Assembly (NCBI RefSeq): GCF_000709345.1
Contig: NZ_KL448329.1
Location: 1 to 49,011 of the forward strand
DNA length: 49,011 bases
DNA from: Polaromonas glacialis
GTDB taxonomy: Bacteria > Pseudomonadota > Gammaproteobacteria > Burkholderiales > Burkholderiaceae_C
Direction: 5' to 3'
Shown: piece after piece, positions 24,246 through 32,240 of the stretch
Position numbering within the stretch: position 1 is the stretch's first letter
Layout: each line of letters starts with the position of its first letter
The notes under the pieces: generated by a model
What the model was told of the DNA's origin: nothing
The model's input: only the letters and a program-made list of their open reading frames with translations
Database searches by the model: none
Made by a program: the position numbers and the translations under genes

Positions 24246-24587
24246 CTACTCGATGCCCAGCGCTGCATACCACCCCGCATAGGGCGTATTGCGCACCATG
24301 CGCCGGTTGTAATCAAGCGCGCCATCCGTCCACCATGGCGGCCCGCGTTCGCCCAGGCTGCGCTTGGCCGCATCGACGGCTTGGCGGGCCAGTCTTTGGG
24401 CATCGAGGTCTTTGCCGCGCAGTGCTTTTCCCACGTCCCGGCGCGCCTGCATCAGGTCGGCGACGAGACGGGCACGCTCAAGCTCAGACAGTTCGGGATT
24501 GGCCATGCGCCAGAGCCGGCCACGCACCACGAAATACCGGTAGTCTGGCGTGACTGGGTGGTGCGATGGTGAAGGGGTTGGCGCCAT
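24246..24587 (-). CDS. Conserved hypothetical protein (HHPVTPDYRYFVVRGRLWRM type)
   Basis: A 113-residue protein whose opening HHPVTPDYRYFVVRGRLWR and ANPELSELERARLVADLM I recognise from many small conserved proteobacterial proteins of unknown function. A basic, helical middle and WWTDGALDYNRR near the end are also typical. Soluble, monocistronic. Confidence 0.75.
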   Translation of the reverse strand: MAPTPSPSHHPVTPDYRYFVVRGRLWRMANPELSELERARLVADLMQARRDVGKALRGKDLDAQRLARQAVDAAKRSLGERGPPWWTDGALDYNRRMVRNTPYAGWYAALGIE

Positions 24588-24653
24588 GCTCGAAGGATAG
24601 TTTGGGCATGGCCTATTGCTGAGCTACGATGGCTTTGTCAATAAGGAGGCAGG

Positions 24654-24941
24654 ATGGCAAGAAGACGTAGACCTAAATATTTCAAATCACTTTGGTATTT
24701 ACTGCCAGCAGTGATTGCTTTTGGTGGTGTGCTGTTTACCGACACAGTAGACAGCGTGCTCTGCGCAAGAATGCCCAAAACGATTGACTGTGCGCCAATG
24801 TTGCCGACCTGGCTTCACATCGCTGCGCTGTGTGTGGCTGTTGTGTCCATCGTTTGGACAGCCTGGGCTTGGTACAAAGACCATGTGCAAGGTGATTACT
24901 TGGTGGATTTGATGCATGGAACAAACCGGTATCGAGACTGA
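24654..24941 (+). CDS. Small membrane protein, two TM segments
   Basis: AAGGAGG upstream gives an excellent start. A basic N-terminus (MARRRRPKYFK) is followed by two hydrophobic helices (LLPAVIAFGGVLF; HIAALCVAVVSIVWTAWAW) separated by a loop with two Cys that could form a disulfide. No family recognised. Confidence 0.65.
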   Translation: MARRRRPKYFKSLWYLLPAVIAFGGVLFTDTVDSVLCARMPKTIDCAPMLPTWLHIAALCVAVVSIVWTAWAWYKDHVQGDYLVDLMHGTNRYRD

Positions 24942-24996
24942 GCCCAGGCGTTAAAAAGCTCGCGCGGGGCGGGCTGGTGCATCCAGCGTTGAGCTT

Positions 24997-25212
24997 TCAG
25001 CCAGATACGGTTTCAAAGTTTGCAAGGGCTTCGCGCCCCTTTTCGGTAATGGCTAGAACCCGGGCGAATTGCCGCTTTGCATTGACGGACGGCAAGAGCA
25101 TAGCCACATGACCTGACGCGTGCAAGACTCTCAGCTTGTCAATGCTCTCGATGTCGGTAACGGTCAACGGCAGGGCTCTACGCGATGTTTTTTGAAGCAG
25201 CTCTAGTGGCAT
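24997..25212 (-). CDS. Small winged-helix-like protein, 71 aa
   Basis: The frame is open to 25266, but AAAGGAG before the ATG at 25212 sets the start. The protein MPLELLQKTSRRALPLT...VTDIESIDKLRVLHASGHVAML... ends ARVLAITEKGREALANFE, a pattern typical of a winged-helix recognition wing. Possibly a transcriptional regulator. Confidence 0.55.
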   Translation of the reverse strand: MPLELLQKTSRRALPLTVTDIESIDKLRVLHASGHVAMLLPSVNAKRQFARVLAITEKGREALANFETVSG

Positions 25213-25418
25213 TGCAAACTCCTTTCTTTGAATCAAGAATCTTGAGATGCTTATTTTGATATGCAAGAGCTCGACACATCAGGTAGCGTTAGTTGCTAAA
25301 CAGTCGAGCTTTTTAGGGAAGACATAAAAAAAACCTGCGCGGGGTGGGCTGTTGGGGTCTTGCCTTTGGCGCGCAGCTGGGCGCAAACTCTGGGCAAGAC
25401 AAGGAATTGGAGGTCAAT

Positions 25419-25694
25419 ATGCGCCGTATTTCCCCCGTGCTCTTGATAGCCTTGCTTGCCGGATGCGCGACAACGCCAGCAGAACGCGAAGCCCGAACGC
25501 AGCGAGAAGTTGACCGTATGGTCCAGTGGTATGGCCCAACTTGTGACAAGCTGGGGTACAAGCGCGACACCGATCCGTGGCGTGACTGCATTGTGAAGCT
25601 CGATACGAAAAGCGCTTATCAGCACCTGGCAAATCAGCCGTTCATGCCCCCTTACTTTGGCCCTTTCGGATTCCACCCTTACAGGCATTTTTGA
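25419..25694 (+). CDS. Small lipoprotein
   Basis: From ATG 25419: MRRISPVLLIALLAGCATT, a short signal peptide with a clear lipobox (LLAGC) and acylated Cys at ~16. The mature part is ~75 residues with two Cys (PTCDKLG, WRDCIVKLD) and a Pro/Phe-rich end. The upstream in-frame ATG at 25344 would bury the signal peptide and is rejected. Probably membrane anchored; role unknown. Confidence 0.72.
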   Translation: MRRISPVLLIALLAGCATTPAEREARTQREVDRMVQWYGPTCDKLGYKRDTDPWRDCIVKLDTKSAYQHLANQPFMPPYFGPFGFHPYRHF

Positions 25695-25704
25695 TCTCGA
25701 TGGG

Positions 25705-25732
25705 CGTAAAAAAGCCCGCTCGGGGCGGGCTT
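25705..25732 (-). terminator. Terminator for the 327-aa gene
   Basis: AAGCCCGC pairs with GCGGGCTT around TCGGG. On the minus strand the stem is followed by TTTTTT. It lies just past the stop at 25750 and may also slow the convergent lipoprotein transcript. Confidence 0.75.
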
Positions 25733-25749
25733 GGTTGGGAAGTTGAAAT

Positions 25750-26733
25750 TTAATTCAACTGTGGGAATAACTTTGATTGCAGGGGCGCACGATGCTCCCT
25801 CACTTTGGTGATCACGTATTCGCTTTTCAGGCCTGTATCCACAATGGATTGAATTTTCCGCAGGTCAACCACAAGAACATCGCCTTTGCCAAACCTGGAG
25901 AGCCCAGACTCGACGCCTGCAAGAAATACTTGATCAACGATTTCGGCGAAAAATGAATTAGTTCCGTCAGTAAATCGCCATTTATTTTTTTCTTTGAATA
26001 CCGGTGATTCGATCTGCAGCACGCTTCCTTCACTGGTTATGTCGGAAACAACCTCTGCTTCATTTGCGGCCAGAAAAAAAGCTGCAATATCTTCCTTTTC
26101 GATGCTCACCTCTATCTTGCCATCGCGTCCAGCGACGAAAATGTCGATGCCTTCACGCTCCAAAGGTTTGACTACCTTGGCCAATGACTGGCGAACTACC
26201 TTGCTGTGATAAAGGCGTGCGGTGATCAGATCGGCTTCAAATGTTTCGTACGAATCCTCTTCCTGGATGACAAATACGGCGCGGTTTGTCTCAAAACGAA
26301 TCTCGCTAGGATGGCGCCCTTTCAGCCATTTAATCAACCCAATCAAGTTCGATCCCGCAGCTTGGCCCACCATGCCGATGCCGCCGATGATACCTAGCAA
26401 ATTGGATATTGCAGACACCTCGGGACCGGAGAATATGGCCACCAGTTGTTCGCGCACACTTTGTAAAACCGAGAAATCAATCCCAAACGATCCGCTTTGG
26501 AAGCTACCCTTTACATTGACGCGAACTTCTGGGGAGTCCGGATAAACGACTCGGTTTGCCTCTTCCAAGAGCGTCGAAAGAGCAAGCAAGGCAGGGGCAA
26601 GTTCGCGTACATCCATCTCATGGGTCGCAAGCGCCGGCCCATCGTATTTGATAGAAAAATGTACAGACGCAGTCATATTTTTATTATCGCTTGTCGAGCT
26701 CATGATTTCTTTCTTAATGCTTGCGAATTGCAT
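25750..26733 (-). CDS. Unknown 327-aa protein with a glycine-rich hydrophobic hairpin
   Basis: I do not recognise a family. Residues ~20-100 are alpha/beta. Around 115-135 LLGIIGGIGMVGQ is a Gly-rich hydrophobic stretch that could be membrane-active. The rest is alpha/beta with VFVIQEEDSYE and a C-terminal VDLRKIQSIVDTGLKSEY resembling DNA- or peptide-binding modules. The start could also be the ATG at 26703. AT-richer than neighbours, alone, with its own terminator: cargo-like. Confidence 0.65.
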   Translation of the reverse strand: MQFASIKKEIMSSTSDNKNMTASVHFSIKYDGPALATHEMDVRELAPALLALSTLLEEANRVVYPDSPEVRVNVKGSFQSGSFGIDFSVLQSVREQLVAIFSGPEVSAISNLLGIIGGIGMVGQAAGSNLIGLIKWLKGRHPSEIRFETNRAVFVIQEEDSYETFEADLITARLYHSKVVRQSLAKVVKPLEREGIDIFVAGRDGKIEVSIEKEDIAAFFLAANEAEVVSDITSEGSVLQIESPVFKEKNKWRFTDGTNSFFAEIVDQVFLAGVESGLSRFGKGDVLVVDLRKIQSIVDTGLKSEYVITKVREHRAPLQSKLFPQLN

Positions 26734-26889
26734 AACTTTCAGGTAGGACGCGACCGCATCTGGGATGCCCTACTCGATTGCGATCAATGCTGATGTCGTG
26801 GCCAGGTTGTTTGCCGATGGATGAATGTTGCAACTTGTAACTTACGCCCTGCTGAGTATGGGCGATGCCGTTGGACCTTTACGCCAAAC

Positions 26890-27819
26890 TCAATCGTTCC
26901 GGGGCGCTCCCGGCAAGAAGTTCACACCCGTGCGCTTGACCAGTTCGCCGTAGCTGATTGGTGGCCCAGCCTTCGTGCTGTCCGCATTCTGTTGCCAGTG
27001 CGCCCAGGCCCGCCCCGTCTGCGCGTCATAGACCAGTTTGAAGAGGTGGCTGGGCACGCGCACCTTGTTGGCGCCGATGGTGCCGCTGCTGACGTCGAAC
27101 ACTGGACCGGTGATGACAAACACGTCGCCCTTCGCCCGCGATGCGTAATGCCGGGTGTCTTTCTCGATCTTTGCCCACGGGCCGCTGTTTTGTTTCATGG
27201 ACTGCGGGACCATGTTCGCGAGGCTGAAGCTCTGCGCCATGGCCGCCGGCGTGGGCATGTCACCGGCTGGCGCCATGTGACCACGGGCGTAGCCGGAACC
27301 CTTGTAATCGGTCAACTCGGCGCGTTCAGCGCGAGGCAGGCGCGCATCGCCGAAAAACTTGTCGCTCCGCTTTTCGTCGGCATCCAGGATGCTTTGCCGG
27401 TTGAGCTTTTCGGCCACAAAAACAGGCGTGCGCGTCTCGCCACTGTGCAGAATAGCGAACGCCTCGTAGCACAGCGCGCGGTGCGTCGGCCGGGGCGCAA
27501 CGGCGGGCGAGCGTCCTCCTGCAAAAAATTGCCGGCAGGCGGCAAAGTCGCCGGTGCTATCGCTGTTGTCCACCTCCCCCTTTGCAATGCCAGGGGCAGG
27601 CCCGGACGAGTTCACAGACGCGACTGCATGCTCGCGCACCACTGTGCCCAGTTCCTTGACCAGCTTTTCCAGGCCTGCGCCAGCGGCCGCCAGTTCGCGC
27701 TGCGCAGGAACCGGAGCGCACGAGTGCAGCGACAGGCCCACTAAGAGCGTGAGCAGCGTGCCGGATCGGCGGATCAGTTGGGAAGCGCGAGAACGCGAAG
27801 ACAGACTGCGTTTTTTCAT
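26890..27819 (-). CDS. Exported DNA/RNA non-specific endonuclease (lipoprotein)
   Basis: An endonuclease of the NUC/EndA family (DRGH-type). The catalytic core is visible as YARGHMAPAGDM, with the general-base His and the following SFSLANMVPQ containing the Mg-binding Asn. An N-terminal signal with a lipobox-like SLHSC (residue ~32 counted from ATG 27819) indicates export and anchoring. Related nucleases are carried by conjugative plasmids (for example Nuc of pKM101). The extra ~100 residues between signal and core are low complexity. The frame is open to 27837. Confidence 0.88.
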   Translation of the reverse strand: MKKRSLSSRSRASQLIRRSGTLLTLLVGLSLHSCAPVPAQRELAAAGAGLEKLVKELGTVVREHAVASVNSSGPAPGIAKGEVDNSDSTGDFAACRQFFAGGRSPAVAPRPTHRALCYEAFAILHSGETRTPVFVAEKLNRQSILDADEKRSDKFFGDARLPRAERAELTDYKGSGYARGHMAPAGDMPTPAAMAQSFSLANMVPQSMKQNSGPWAKIEKDTRHYASRAKGDVFVITGPVFDVSSGTIGANKVRVPSHLFKLVYDAQTGRAWAHWQQNADSTKAGPPISYGELVKRTGVNFLPGAPRND

Positions 27820-27970
27820 GGATTGGGCAGGGCACACTTCAAAAGGAATCTGGGCCAGAGAGGGGGGGCCTCAGGAATTTAAAGCAATGTGCGCGGGGCA
27901 TAGCGTGCAATCGCGCTGTTATGAGTTTTTAAGCCGGAACCGCCGAAAATTCCGCCGCCTGTCCCGGCGA

Positions 27971-28501
27971 TCAACCGGCAAGCTGTTTGATGCGCTCGAC
28001 CAGGTGTCTGAACGCTTCGTTCACGTATTCCAATGCCTTGGGTTGCGCGTCCCGTACAGAAGCTTTGAAACTGTCCAGATCGGCCAACCATTGCCGGTGT
28101 AGCCGGCCCAGTTCATAGACTTGTTGCTGGAAGACTTGTAGGTTGCCGCTTGCACGAAACGCCTGGTAGCCGCGCTCAAGGGTCGCGGCCGTGGCCAGCA
28201 GTTGAACCGCCTGTTGCTTGTGCGCATCAGAGAACTCGGCCACACCGTCATAGGGACGCGCTGCCTTGTAGCCCTCGACTTCGGACGCCTCTTCCATGAT
28301 GAGGGCATAGCGATAGAACCCAGGAAATTCCTTGGACAGCGCCATGAGCTGAGCGTCGGATGTCCCGACCCAGATCTTGTGCAGGTCGGGCGTGTATCCC
28401 ATCATGCGATGGATGATGGCATCGGGGTCGTTGACGCCTTGGGCACCGAGCTGCTGCATGTGCTGGTCGATCCTTGCGGCCAGCCGGCGAAATTCATTCA
28501 T
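27971..28501 (-). CDS. Hypothetical 176-aa helical protein
   Basis: Almost wholly helical (FRRLAARIDQHMQQLG; KQQAVQLLATAATLERGYQAF; EYVNEAFRHLVERIKQL). The frame is open to 28618, but ATG 28501 lies just after the PIN toxin gene and gives a compact start. No family recognised; same strand and 7 bp from fitB, so it may be the third gene of the toxin-antitoxin transcript. Confidence 0.65.
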   Translation of the reverse strand: MNEFRRLAARIDQHMQQLGAQGVNDPDAIIHRMMGYTPDLHKIWVGTSDAQLMALSKEFPGFYRYALIMEEASEVEGYKAARPYDGVAEFSDAHKQQAVQLLATAATLERGYQAFRASGNLQVFQQQVYELGRLHRQWLADLDSFKASVRDAQPKALEYVNEAFRHLVERIKQLAG

Positions 28502-28508
28502 GGGCAAT

Positions 28509-28925
28509 TCAAGCCTCCCACGGATTGATGAGGGGGACGCCGGCCGCTTCGAAAGGCGCTGTGTCGCGCGAAGCCACGATGAAGCCGCGCGAGGCCGCAA
28601 TCGCGGCGATGTACCCATCAGGCGTTGGGAACCCTCGCCCGCCCGCCCTGGCCCTTACGGCCAGCTCGGCATAGCGCTTGGCCGCCTCGGTGTCAAAGGG
28701 CAGCACCCGATCCCGAAACAGTCCCAGCAGACCGTCAAGCGCCTTGGCCAGCATGTCTTTGCGCTTGCCAGCGGGCAGCGCCGCGATGCCAAACAGCAAC
28801 TCGGCCAGCGTCACACTGGACAGGTAGAGCGTTGGGGCGGCTTGCGCGTTCAGCCAGGCGCGCACGGCCGGGTGCGGCTCTGGCTTCATCGCCTCGGAAA
28901 CAACGTTGGTATCGAGGACGATCAT
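28509..28925 (-). CDS. fitB: PIN-domain toxin, FitB/VapC type
   Basis: A 138-residue PIN-domain ribonuclease toxin. The acidic active site is in place: Asp5 in MIVLDTNVVSE, Glu in LAELLFG, Asp in TPDGYIAA and Asp in SRDTAPF. FitB-like rather than classic VapC because of the VVSE...P.P.V..WL start and the ending G.P.INPWE. The first 4 bp overlap the antitoxin gene's stop. Likely plasmid addiction. Confidence 0.9.
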   Translation of the reverse strand: MIVLDTNVVSEAMKPEPHPAVRAWLNAQAAPTLYLSSVTLAELLFGIAALPAGKRKDMLAKALDGLLGLFRDRVLPFDTEAAKRYAELAVRARAGGRGFPTPDGYIAAIAASRGFIVASRDTAPFEAAGVPLINPWEA

Positions 28926-29176
28926 TCAAACCCCAGCGGCATGGCCGGCGCCCTGTCTCGGACTCGCTCAAAAACCTCGAAATCCTCGTTGGTCAGGCCA
29001 ATATCGCGGCTCAACGCCGCGAGCGCTTCGCCCAGGCGAACGCGCGCCTCGGGCTTGACCGCGATGGCCAGAATTTCCCGAACCTCGGCCTCAGTGCTGC
29101 GCCCATGAAGCGCGGCCTGCATCCGCAACGCGCGATGCACCTCATCAGGCAGATTTCTTACTGTCAGCATGGCCAT
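28922..29176 (-). CDS. fitA: Ribbon-helix-helix antitoxin, FitA type
   Basis: An 84-residue antitoxin. The N-terminal LTVRNLPDEVHRALRMQAALHGRSTEAEVREIL is the ribbon-helix-helix of FitA (quoted in pieces: strand LTVRNLP, helix DEVHRALRMQAA, helix TEAEVREIL). The C-terminal part wraps the toxin. It overlaps fitB by 4 bp. A perfect 12-bp palindrome upstream is the probable autoregulatory operator. Confidence 0.88.
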   Translation of the reverse strand: MAMLTVRNLPDEVHRALRMQAALHGRSTEAEVREILAIAVKPEARVRLGEALAALSRDIGLTNEDFEVFERVRDRAPAMPLGFE

Positions 29177-29220
29177 GGCGTCACCTCGTCAAAATACATT
29201 CAATGCAGTCATTGTAATTA

Positions 29221-29232
29221 ATTGCATGCAAT
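29221..29232. promoter_or_regulatory. Palindromic operator upstream of fitAB
   Basis: ATTGCATGCAAT is a perfect 12-bp palindrome, ~45 bp upstream of the fitA start. A related CAATGCAGTCATTG lies nearby at ~29200. Consistent with FitA dimer binding. Confidence 0.55.
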
Positions 29233-29421
29233 ACCTGCAAGCATTTGCGTGTCGTCAAGCATCTGTTTTCTGGCGTGGCCTACCATGGGTTGAAAACGGT
29301 ACTCTTGGCTGGGGAAAACATGCATGACAAACCGTGTCGGATAGATTCAGTGGCCGCAAACATGGGTTGTGATGTTTTTCGGCAGAATTTTCAGGAGTTC
29401 CGATTTATAACCCCTGAAAGG

Positions 29422-30219
29422 TCACTCCAGGCGCCTGCGGTCTGCCGCACGTTCCACGTTCACGAGGTCACTCTTAGGGTCAATGTGGGCATTCAAGAAA
29501 AATCCGCGCTCGACCAACAACGCCAAGGCTGCCTTGAGCTCGTAACGGAACTTGCGCAACTCCTTCATTTTGGAAGCTGACAGTCGGTGAAGTGTTTCAA
29601 CCTTGACTGGGAATGGGTCGCGGTGTGTGCTGTAGTAGGCGTGCAGCCACTTGGAAAGCGGCGGCAGGCTAAGCCGGGTCTGCCAGTGCAACAGTGAGTA
29701 GGCGTCCGGCGCAAACAGCTTGACGATGTTTTCTTCCAGCGAGACTGTCCATTCGCGCAGCGGATCGTCCGAGCCGGTTTCGCGCCAACTGAACTGCCCC
29801 ATGAGCGAGCCGGAATAGCTGATGCGGCCGCCCTCTGGTCGCTCAATGGTCAGACGTAGTGCAGTTGCCTTCATGCGGTTCATGCAGATCGCCAAACGCT
29901 CGTAGCTCTCCGAGTTGCGCGTCCACCCCAGTGCCAGGATCATCGAGTTGGCGGTAAAACGAATGTTTTCGCCGAGCTTTTGTTCCTTGGCTAAATGCAG
30001 CACTTGTAGAAACACGTCCTGGTCATCCTGGCGCAGTTCGGCGCCGGTGTAGACCAGGCTGATGCCGCGTGTCGATGCGATCTCTGCAAGATTGAAGTGG
30101 CGTCGCTCTGCGCTGCGCAGGTTTGACACGTTGAACAGCGCCGAGCGTGCCAGTGCGTTCGGGATGCCGCGCCAGTCTTGGTGCCATGCCGGCAGATTTT
30201 CAGGAAGTTCTTCAGACAT
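29422..30219 (-). CDS. trfA: TrfA-like replication initiator
   Basis: A replication initiator of the TrfA type. From ATG 30219 (MSEELPENLP) it is 265 residues and shows RGIPNALARSALFNV, the LVYTGAELRQDDQDVFLQVLHLA block and paired winged-helix regions, all typical of IncP TrfA. The frame is open to 30426, but those extra codons run through the iterons and cannot be the real N-terminus. Initiators of this class open the origin by binding iterons together with DnaA; both elements lie immediately upstream. Confidence 0.87.
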   Translation of the reverse strand: MSEELPENLPAWHQDWRGIPNALARSALFNVSNLRSAERRHFNLAEIASTRGISLVYTGAELRQDDQDVFLQVLHLAKEQKLGENIRFTANSMILALGWTRNSESYERLAICMNRMKATALRLTIERPEGGRISYSGSLMGQFSWRETGSDDPLREWTVSLEENIVKLFAPDAYSLLHWQTRLSLPPLSKWLHAYYSTHRDPFPVKVETLHRLSASKMKELRKFRYELKAALALLVERGFFLNAHIDPKSDLVNVERAADRRRLE

Positions 30220-30235
30220 AAATGCCTGTATGTTC

Positions 30236-30515
30236 ATACATAGTGCAACGCTGACGCGGCATGTAGTGCAACGCTGACGCCTCGTTTTTTGGTGTAGTGC
30301 AACGTTGACGCTTGTGTAGTGCAACGTTGACGCCGATGTAGTGCAACGCTGACGCTTGTGTAGCGCAAGCCTGACAGGGCCACCTTGCAAGTGCTTGATT
30401 CCGTGCACAAATAAGCAATTGTCCACAGGCGCTAATCATTCTTAATCCCTTCTAATCTTTTTTAATCCGCCAAGTACTGTCAGCGTTGCACTACACCTTG
30501 TGGATAACTAAACAC
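30236..30515. other. oriV: oriV: iterons, AT-rich repeats and DnaA boxes
   Basis: Five copies of TAGTGCAACG(C/T)TGACGC start at 30241, 30264, 30295, 30317 and 30339, and a degenerate sixth (TAGCGCAAGCCTGAC) at 30361. Spacing is mostly 22-23 bp, two helical turns. A single inverted copy lies at 30479-30493. Between them is an AT-rich stretch with four TAATC/TTAATC repeats (30431-30468). A perfect DnaA box (TGTGGATAA) at 30499-30507 and a near match (TTGTCCACA) at 30419-30427 flank it. This is a complete iteron origin. Confidence 0.9.
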
Positions 30516-30545
30516 CAAACAGCCGTCTACCAATAGGAATACGGA

Positions 30546-30800
30546 TCAGGGAGACCGGCCCAGCAGCATATCAACTGCCTCTACCAAAAGCTCCTGCGAG
30601 GTCTTGCCACGGTCAAGGCCAAGTTGCTTGAGCTGGCGATACCGCTCCCCATCCAACTTCAGGGTCATGGCCTTGAGATAACCCATGACAGGTGCTGGTG
30701 CTGGCAGGGACAGCGGTGCGCTCTGGGCAGCGGAAACCGCTTGACCCTTCACGGCGATCAGGCCGGCGCTGAGCGCGGTGGGTTTATTTTGCGTACTCAT
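30546..30800 (-). CDS. Small RHH-type partner of ParA
   Basis: An 84-residue protein: a flexible Ala/Pro N-terminus followed by a C-terminal ribbon-helix-helix-like part (MTLKLDGERYRQLKQLG, TSQELLVEAVDMLL). It sits 40 bp after parA on the same strand, the usual place for the centromere-binding partner of small type Ib ParA. TACGTACGTACGT repeats in the gap are possible binding sites. Confidence 0.7.
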   Translation of the reverse strand: MSTQNKPTALSAGLIAVKGQAVSAAQSAPLSLPAPAPVMGYLKAMTLKLDGERYRQLKQLGLDRGKTSQELLVEAVDMLLGRSP

Positions 30801-30825
30801 TGAGAGTGCTTCCTTTACTAATTCC

Positions 30826-30838
30826 TACGTACGTACGT
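30826..30838. repeat. TACGTACGTACGT element in the par region
   Basis: A palindromic CGTA repeat between parA and its partner. The same core recurs upstream of parA at ~31548-31559. Candidate operator or centromere site. Confidence 0.45.
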
Positions 30839-30840
30839 GC

Positions 30841-31473
30841 CTACTTGCCTACTTTTTTACTTAGCTGGGTGCGGACGTACGCCCATAGATCGGCGACTTC
30901 CTCGGATGCCTTGCTCTTGGCGTCGATCTCGCCGGCGGTTCGCCCGTCCGTCATGGCGCTGGCCAGGGCATCGCGCTGGTACACCGTCACGGGCGCCACG
31001 GTGCCGTGCTGGCTAAGCGCGACGGCGGCCTGCCCAGTGATGCGGGCGCGGTTAGCTGCGCCATTGATGATGAACACCATGCGCTTGCCTTCGGCCTCGG
31101 CCATCTCAATCGTCGCGCCTACAGCTTCCAGATCCAGCGAACTCGGCCGGGTCGGGATCAGCACCAGGTCGGCATGCGCGATCACAGCCCGGATCGTTTC
31201 GGTCGCCTGCGGTGGCGTGTCGATGATCGTTAGTTTGACGCCGGATTCCTTGAGGGCGGCAAGGTGCTGCTTCAGGTTGGCCAGCGTGGCAGTCGAAAAC
31301 ACCGGCGTCAGAGCCAAGCGCTTGTTCCACCATTTAGCCAGGCTTTCTTGTGTGTCCATGTCGATGAGCGCAACCGGCCCGAAGTCATCGGCCTCGGCTG
31401 CCACGCCCAAGTGTGCGGACATGGTGGTCTTGCCGACGCCGCCCTTTCGACTGGCAATGACAACTGTTTTCAT
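30841..31473 (-). CDS. parA: ParA-type partition ATPase
   Basis: A 210-residue type Ib ParA. The deviant Walker A KGGVGKTT is at residues ~10-17, Walker A' in ALIDMDTQESLAKWW and Walker B in LTIIDTPPQ. A CAGGAAAA ribosome-binding site precedes the ATG. No N-terminal HTH, so DNA binding must come from the adjacent RHH protein. Role: ATP-driven plasmid segregation. Confidence 0.93.
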   Translation of the reverse strand: MKTVVIASRKGGVGKTTMSAHLGVAAEADDFGPVALIDMDTQESLAKWWNKRLALTPVFSTATLANLKQHLAALKESGVKLTIIDTPPQATETIRAVIAHADLVLIPTRPSSLDLEAVGATIEMAEAEGKRMVFIINGAANRARITGQAAVALSQHGTVAPVTVYQRDALASAMTDGRTAGEIDAKSKASEEVADLWAYVRTQLSKKVGK

Positions 31474-31547
31474 GATTTTTCCTGTAGACGAGGGGCCCAG
31501 TGTAGTACGCGCTTGCCCACGGAAGGACGCACGTAACTCAGTGGGTG

Positions 31548-31559
31548 CGTACGTACGTA
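31548..31559. repeat. CGTACGTACGTA element upstream of parA
   Basis: Same CGTA palindromic repeat as downstream of parA, about 75 bp before the parA start. Candidate binding site of the RHH partner for autoregulation or partition. Confidence 0.45.
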
Positions 31560-31754
31560 TTAAGGCTTGTAGGCGTAGCCGAATTACGGGCGCGCTTACC
31601 CTAACGTTGGTGCATATTGCAACGGTGCGCGTTAAGCGTGAACGGGGTCACTTACAGATGACCCATCTGTTACACAGGGGGCAAAACGAACTGTATGGCG
31701 GGGATAATGATCCATTCGCTCTGGCTGCGCTACATAGAAAAGATTAAAGAACAT

Positions 31755-31961
31755 ATGCCAACACTGCATTGGGTAGGAAAAGAGAAAGTCGTAAACCATC
31801 ATCATCACGTGCCGTTCCGCGTGCTCAATAAGGTCTCCACCTTTCGTGCACCCAAAGGCCTTCCTACTAACAGCATTGACAACCGGATTATTCACGGTGA
31901 CAACCTAGATGTAGCGGCTCGCGTTTCAAACCGACCGTGCTCGCATTCGAGGCCAATTTAG
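31755..31961 (+). pseudogene. Type III restriction Mod methyltransferase, N-terminal remnant
   Basis: MPTLHWVGKEKVVNHHH...VPFRVL and, later, NRIIHGDNL are the opening of type III (Mod-like) adenine methyltransferases, which normally continue into an LLPEYEGKI...PPYNTG motif. Here similarity stops after IIHGDNL (about 31914), the frame ends at 31961 and the catalytic motif is absent. A relic of a restriction-modification system. No Res subunit is seen. Confidence 0.65.
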
Positions 31962-32095
31962 GCTCGAATTAACTGCAAATGAAAGTGGGCGCGTGCTCAC
32001 GCTATCTGCAAACGTGCTTGCAATCGAAGGCGCCAGCTCGCATTCGGCGGAAGCGTGCTCACGCTAACTGCAAATGAAATGCTTGCGCTGACAGG
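31962..32095. repeat. Dispersed short repeats (GCGTGCTCACGCTA / CTGCAAATGAAA)
   Basis: GCGTGCTCACGCTATCTGCAAA near 31990 and GCGTGCTCACGCTAACTGCAAA near 32051 are near-identical. A further CTGCAAATGAAA is near 31974, and GTGCTCGCATTC/GCTCGCATTC occur near 31938 and 32037. CGTGCTCACG is itself nearly palindromic. No coding potential. Origin unknown. Confidence 0.5.
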
Positions 32096-32240
32096 CAGCT
32101 TTCGACCCAAAGCGGACCAATTGCTCGGTGCTGAGCGGACGTTCGATCCGAGGATAACGATCGGAACTCAGATCTAGCCTGGGGCCTTCTTTCTAGCGAC
32201 TATGATGCGTTTTGCGCGTCTCGCGCGAACGGAGGAGTTC

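Noticed and set aside
30236..30380. CRISPR-like array
   Set aside because: Repeats are 17 bp with ~5-bp spacers and lie before a TrfA gene with DnaA boxes: iterons, not CRISPR.
29422..30426. TrfA start at 30426
   Set aside because: The extra N-terminal residues are translated iterons; ATG 30219 (or 30237) is the sensible start.
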